Shown here piece by piece: positions 60,162 through 64,000 of a stretch of DNA of 64,000 nucleotides (position 1 is its first letter; each line of letters opens with the position of its first letter). Both the position numbers and the translations under genes were made by a program. The stretch is from Falciphora oryzae. Its lineage: Eukaryota > Ascomycota > Sordariomycetes > Magnaporthales > Magnaporthaceae. A model generated the notes under the pieces. That model saw only the letters and a program-made list of their open reading frames with translations. It was not told the DNA's origin and searched no databases. Where the stretch lies: the NCBI GenBank assembly GCA_000733355.1, contig JNVV01000001.1, forward strand, positions 3,382,278-3,446,277. The letters run 5' to 3'.

Positions 60162-60821
60162 CCCGGGGGGCTTTGCTTGATCATGACAGGGTGCGCCTTC
60201 CGAAATAGGTAGCTTTCCCCAACGCCTGGAGACTTGGCCGGGACGACGGAATATACGCCTCACAGTTCGAGTTTCCACCTTTTTCTTGGCCCCAGGCTCC
60301 CGGCACAAGGCTGTCTTTCGTTTGCCTCTGCTTGTTCTGTTAAGAACAGGCCTTTTCCTCTCCGTCATCCAGCGTTCTTTCGTGATGGATCAGCCAGTGC
60401 CCCTTTTTTTTTTCTGCTTTCTTATCCTGCTGTCCTCATCTGGCGTGAGATCCGACGACTCCCGCCGAGACTCATGATTTACACGGCATTCAGCTCGTTG
60501 CTGTTCAAAAAGTCACATTCTTCGCATACTTTGACGACCACCGCACCAGAGCTGTGTAATACACAATGTTTTACAAACTGATTTTTCCAAGAAACCGCAA
60601 AAGCCCATTGACCAAATGATTTTGAAAGCCCCGGACTCCGGAAAGCAAATGCTCTGGCCCAAAAACCCACGCTATGCTCCGTTATGCATTTCCCCTGGAT
60701 GCGATGCCTGCGTGCGTGAGCGTCTCTTCTTAACTTTCATCCTCTATTTTTTTTTCCCCTCGCTCAACTTCGGTTTTCGTTGGGTATCACTTTTTTTTTC
60801 ATAGCCAGCACATTTGCTCGC
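60162..60821. other. Convergent 3' spacer, MOSC fusion and MFS transporter
   Basis: This 660 bp stretch is rich in T and TTC and should hold both 3' UTRs. No gene is seen. Confidence 0.6.
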
Positions 60822-62636
60822 TCAGCCGGACCTGCCTGGCCGCCTGTCACCGCCGACGTACAAGACGACCGCGATGGAGCCGACCACACACCAGAGCGAG
60901 ATGGCCCAAGTGTAAGTCGACCAGCCTGCGCCAGAGACGAGGTAGCCGCCCATGAGGCCGCCGCAAGTCTCTCCGAGCGCATAGAAAGTGGTAAAGAGCC
61001 CATACTGTGAAGCAGATCCCAAGTCAGCAAACAGTCATGAAGGCGCAGGTTTGTGCATCAATAAATCCCGGCTTGTACTCACAGCAGCCCCATACACTCC
61101 CTTCTCCCCCCAGATTCCGGGGTTTTCAGCCTCAGCGTCCTGGATCGCGTACGTGATTTCGGCCATCAGGGGCTGGTTTCACGTTCCGGTTAGTCGAAGC
61201 ATCTTCATCGGGGAGAGCGCGCGGCCGCTCAAGGCACGCAGCGGTAGGGAAACTTACCGAGTCGGCCAGCCCCATGGTGACGCCCAGCAGAGTCAAGAGC
61301 GACACCAGCGTGACCTTGTGGCCCAGAGTGCTGTCGCTATCGGCGAACCTCAGGCAGATCAGGACCGGAATGGAGAGCAAGAAGCCGACAAACGAGGGCC
61401 ATTTGGCACCGTACCTGTCCGAGATTGCACCTATCCTGCATGCCGTGGAACGGGCCGCGTTAGAACTGGACAAGGGCACCATTGCGTTGAGAAGAGGGCA
61501 GAGACTTACACCGGCGACAGCAGACTCGGAAGCATGGATGCGAGGAGGACAAGGCCAGCCGCAGTCGAGTTCCACCCGTACGTGTTCTTGACGAAGAGCG
61601 GGACCGTGACCTCGAGCGATACGATGACTGCCGCGTGCACAGCGACACCCGTCAGGGCAGCGAGCATCCGCGGAGACTTGATGAGCTGGACATAGCGGTG
61701 GTCCGCCAGCGACTTGGGCTTGTCCAGCTGGGGCGGGGTTGCCGAAGACAGGGACGAGCCCCGCGTCTCGACCGAGGCAGCCGGCAGCCCAATCTTCTTC
61801 TCCTGCTCGCCAGCAGAGTCGGATGCGGACGAGGTGTCCGAGTCGGACTGCGACGCAGTGCTCTCGACGACGGCGGGAAGCCACTGGGCGGCGTGGCGCT
61901 TCTCGATCATGAGCACGCGGAGGACGACGTCCAGGACGATGAGGGCGAAGGCGACGTAGTAGACGGAATAGTAGCCGTGGGTCTCGTACAGGACGCCGCC
62001 GACGAGCGGGGAGACCAGGAGGCCAGCGGCGAGGGCAATGCTGACATAACCCATGAAAAGACCGGTGTTGGGGCCGGCCGTGTCAGCCAGCAGGGCAAGG
62101 CCGACGCTCCAGACGATGGCGGCGCTCAGGCCCTGCAGGACGCGGCCGAGAGCCAGGACGACGATGTGGCGGCCCAGGCACAGCAGCAGCGTGGCGCCGG
62201 CGAGGGCGAACAGGCCGGCGAGCATGGGCCCGCGCCGCGACGACGACTTGTCGGCATAGGCGCCGGCGAAGGGGCTCGCAATGAAGACGGCACCCGAGAA
62301 ACAGGCGGCGAGGATCGAGTTCCATTGCTGTGCGTTGTTACCTCTCTCGACGTCAGTCACGGGAGATCAACACGGCGTATAGACGAGCTTGGCCGTTGCA
62401 TATTTTGTTTGGCCGTCCATGTGTCGTGTTTGTTTACATACCTGGCTCTCGCTCTCGGGCACACCTGTCTGGGAAGAAACGGCCAAGGGGATGACAGGTA
62501 GGATGAGGCCATAGAGGAACGAGTCGATAAAGATGGCCAACACGACCGTGGCGAGGATGAAGTTGGTATGGGAGCGGATGTGGAGGAGGTAAGGGGGCTG
62601 TGTCTGCTTTGACAGCGTATTCGGTTGATTAGACAT
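60822..62636 (-). CDS. Major facilitator superfamily transporter (DHA1 / SLC18-like)
   Basis: Five exons, 62636-62442, 62327-61510, 61435-61258, 61172-61083 and 61004-60822, all in phase, giving 487 residues. Twelve hydrophobic segments are readable. TM1 is FILATVVLAIFIDSFLYGLILPVIP. MFS motif A is GAYADKSSSRRGPM (about 87-100), and TM4 carries GRVLQGLSAAIVW. A long S/D/E-rich cytoplasmic loop (ESTASQSDSDTSSASDSAGEQEKK) separates the two halves. The second half includes IGAISDRYGAKW (motif A-like) and GLFTTFYALGETCGG. The TM1 and TM4 sequences and the central loop fit the vesicular-amine/drug:H+ antiporter group (12 TM), which in fungi usually exports toxins, drugs or amines. The substrate cannot be read from sequence. 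Its convergent neighbour is a MOSC reductase, compatible with a small detoxification pair (inference). Confidence 0.88.
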
Positions 62637-64000
62637 GTTGACTCTGGTGTTCTTGGTATTCTGGGCTCAGACATTCGCTCGGGCTTCCTTCAGAGCTGAA
62701 CAGCGTGGTGATAGGTCTGGTGCGTGACAACGGACAGCTAGTGGCCGGCTTGGCATGATCTCAAGGAGTTTCGTCTTTCCGAGATGCGACTGGAAGAGCG
62801 GCGGGCGTCCCTTATACGTGATCATGTATCCCGACCTCAGGGTGCGGGATGGCCGGTTCCAGATGGGCAATCAGACCAAGACTGGCTGACTAGCCAGCGC
62901 TCATGGTCGTCAAGCCATAGATGGCAGCTCGCAGGCAGGCGTGCACCCGTCGGGCACCGAGAACGCATCGCCTGGGCTGGACTGGCGGCCATCGAGGCCA
63001 GTCCCATGTCGAAGCCACACTGACACGAGCATGACACCGGTCAGTCAAACGTACGCGCAGACTATAGAGGGCTATATAGCGAGTTCTCGGCATCCGATTG
63101 TAGGTTCGGTGGGAGGCGAAACAGGGTGGATCCAAATCGAGGTTCGTCTCGTCCCATCCTGAGGTGCGCCCTGTATGTAGGTATGTATGCACTACGCAAG
63201 GCACGTACTGGCAGCGGGAGAGCGGGCCGCACTGTGGGACGCGTAGACGGGTATAGTCGATGGACCGTTGCCAAGGGGGTTTCACGTATGTAGGCCTCGA
63301 TACTCTATTCTGTCCGGCGCCCGGGAACCGTGCACTCCGGAGAGGACAGGCCCCACGACCAATCGAGGCCGGCCAACATAGCCGTTCCGCGTGTTCGGGC
63401 CCGGACGACGCCGACTCAGGCGGACAGCCGAGCCACAGCTGACCACCGTTCGAGGATAAGCACCCAGATATTGGCGCTGCTTCGAGGCCAGTAACAGAGT
63501 TGGCCTGACGTCGGAGGGGGGCGGGATTGACGGCATTGCTCGACCGCAGCACTATGGCTGTGGCAGCCAATCTAACGCGCATTGCCGGTCGAAAGAACCT
63601 AAGCGAGAACAAAGTTGCGGGCAGGAGGCAGGCTCATGGACGCGGCGTGCAATTCCGCGGCGCCAGGAAGACCCCCGTCTGGCGGTGCAGACGAAAACGA
63701 CGATCAATCAGGAGAAGCTCGCTGAATTCAACCTCTGGCGGGCAGCGTAGCGCCGAGAGTAGCCTCTCAGGCCAGGCTGTTCGGCAGTGGTTCCCTGCCC
63801 TGTTTTGTGTTTGGTCTCTGGGATTGCCTGCCGCGGTCCGCCGCGGCATTGGCACGGGACCCACCTGCGGCACGCACCTGTCCAAGGTCAGCCAAGCCCG
63901 CATCCCAGCGCGCCACACCGCGGGCCCCGACCAGGCGCTGCGGGGCTGCGATAAGATAAGTATCCCTGGAATCGAAGCGGCTGGAAGAAAATTTCCAATC
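62637..64000. other. Upstream region of the MFS gene to the window end
   Basis: About 1.4 kb with no convincing coding exon. It carries the MFS promoter and, near the end, a GATAAGATAAG pair (about 63952-63962) resembling GATA-factor sites. Any gene to the right lies outside the window. Confidence 0.5.

Overview
The window is nuclear DNA of a filamentous ascomycete (Pezizomycotina, most likely Sordariomycetes). The evidence is: short introns (mostly 59 to 125 bp) with GT..AG ends and CTAAC/CTGAC branch points; GC-rich coding sequence; long AT-poor intergenic stretches with many A/T homopolymers; and gene products typical of these fungi (TinC, Pom1, an AL-3 type GGPP synthase, Rvs167, CsbD/Hmp1-like, F-box proteins). 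There is no operon structure, CRISPR or recognisable intact transposon.

Layout. 0.3-1.3 kb: 3' part of an indoleamine 2,3-dioxygenase gene cut by the window edge. 3.4-5.9 kb: NIMA-interacting TinC-like coiled-coil protein. 6.8-11.9 kb: a divergent pair, a coiled-coil protein with a pentapeptide minisatellite (minus) and an HSPA12-type Hsp70 (plus), sharing a 0.7 kb promoter. 12.3-14.8 kb: TPR/F-box/leucine-rich-repeat protein (Pof3-like). 14.8-28.2 kb: a gene-poor 13.4 kb tract holding one convincing small gene (85 aa, Cys/His-rich) and a cluster of short repeats. 28.2-32.8 kb: Pom1-type DYRK kinase. 36.1-40.1 kb: convergent PEX24-type peroxin and GGPP synthase. 43.2-46.9 kb: CsbD-like stress protein and mitochondrial cysteine desulfurase NFS1, which is divergent from RVS167 (48.0-49.6 kb). 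52.4-54.7 kb: second F-box protein. 58.3-62.6 kb: convergent MOSC/flavin-reductase/ferredoxin fusion and an MFS transporter.

Gene models were joined by hand. Splice sites were accepted only where reading phase was kept and the junction restored a family motif (for example T|NSGVAW in Hsp70, REW|DPKN in the kinase, FPG|NYV in the SH3 domain). Most genes are housekeeping or cell-biology genes with no common pathway. The two pairs most likely to be functionally linked are Hsp70/coiled-coil and MOSC-reductase/MFS. Family names come from recognised motifs, not database searches.
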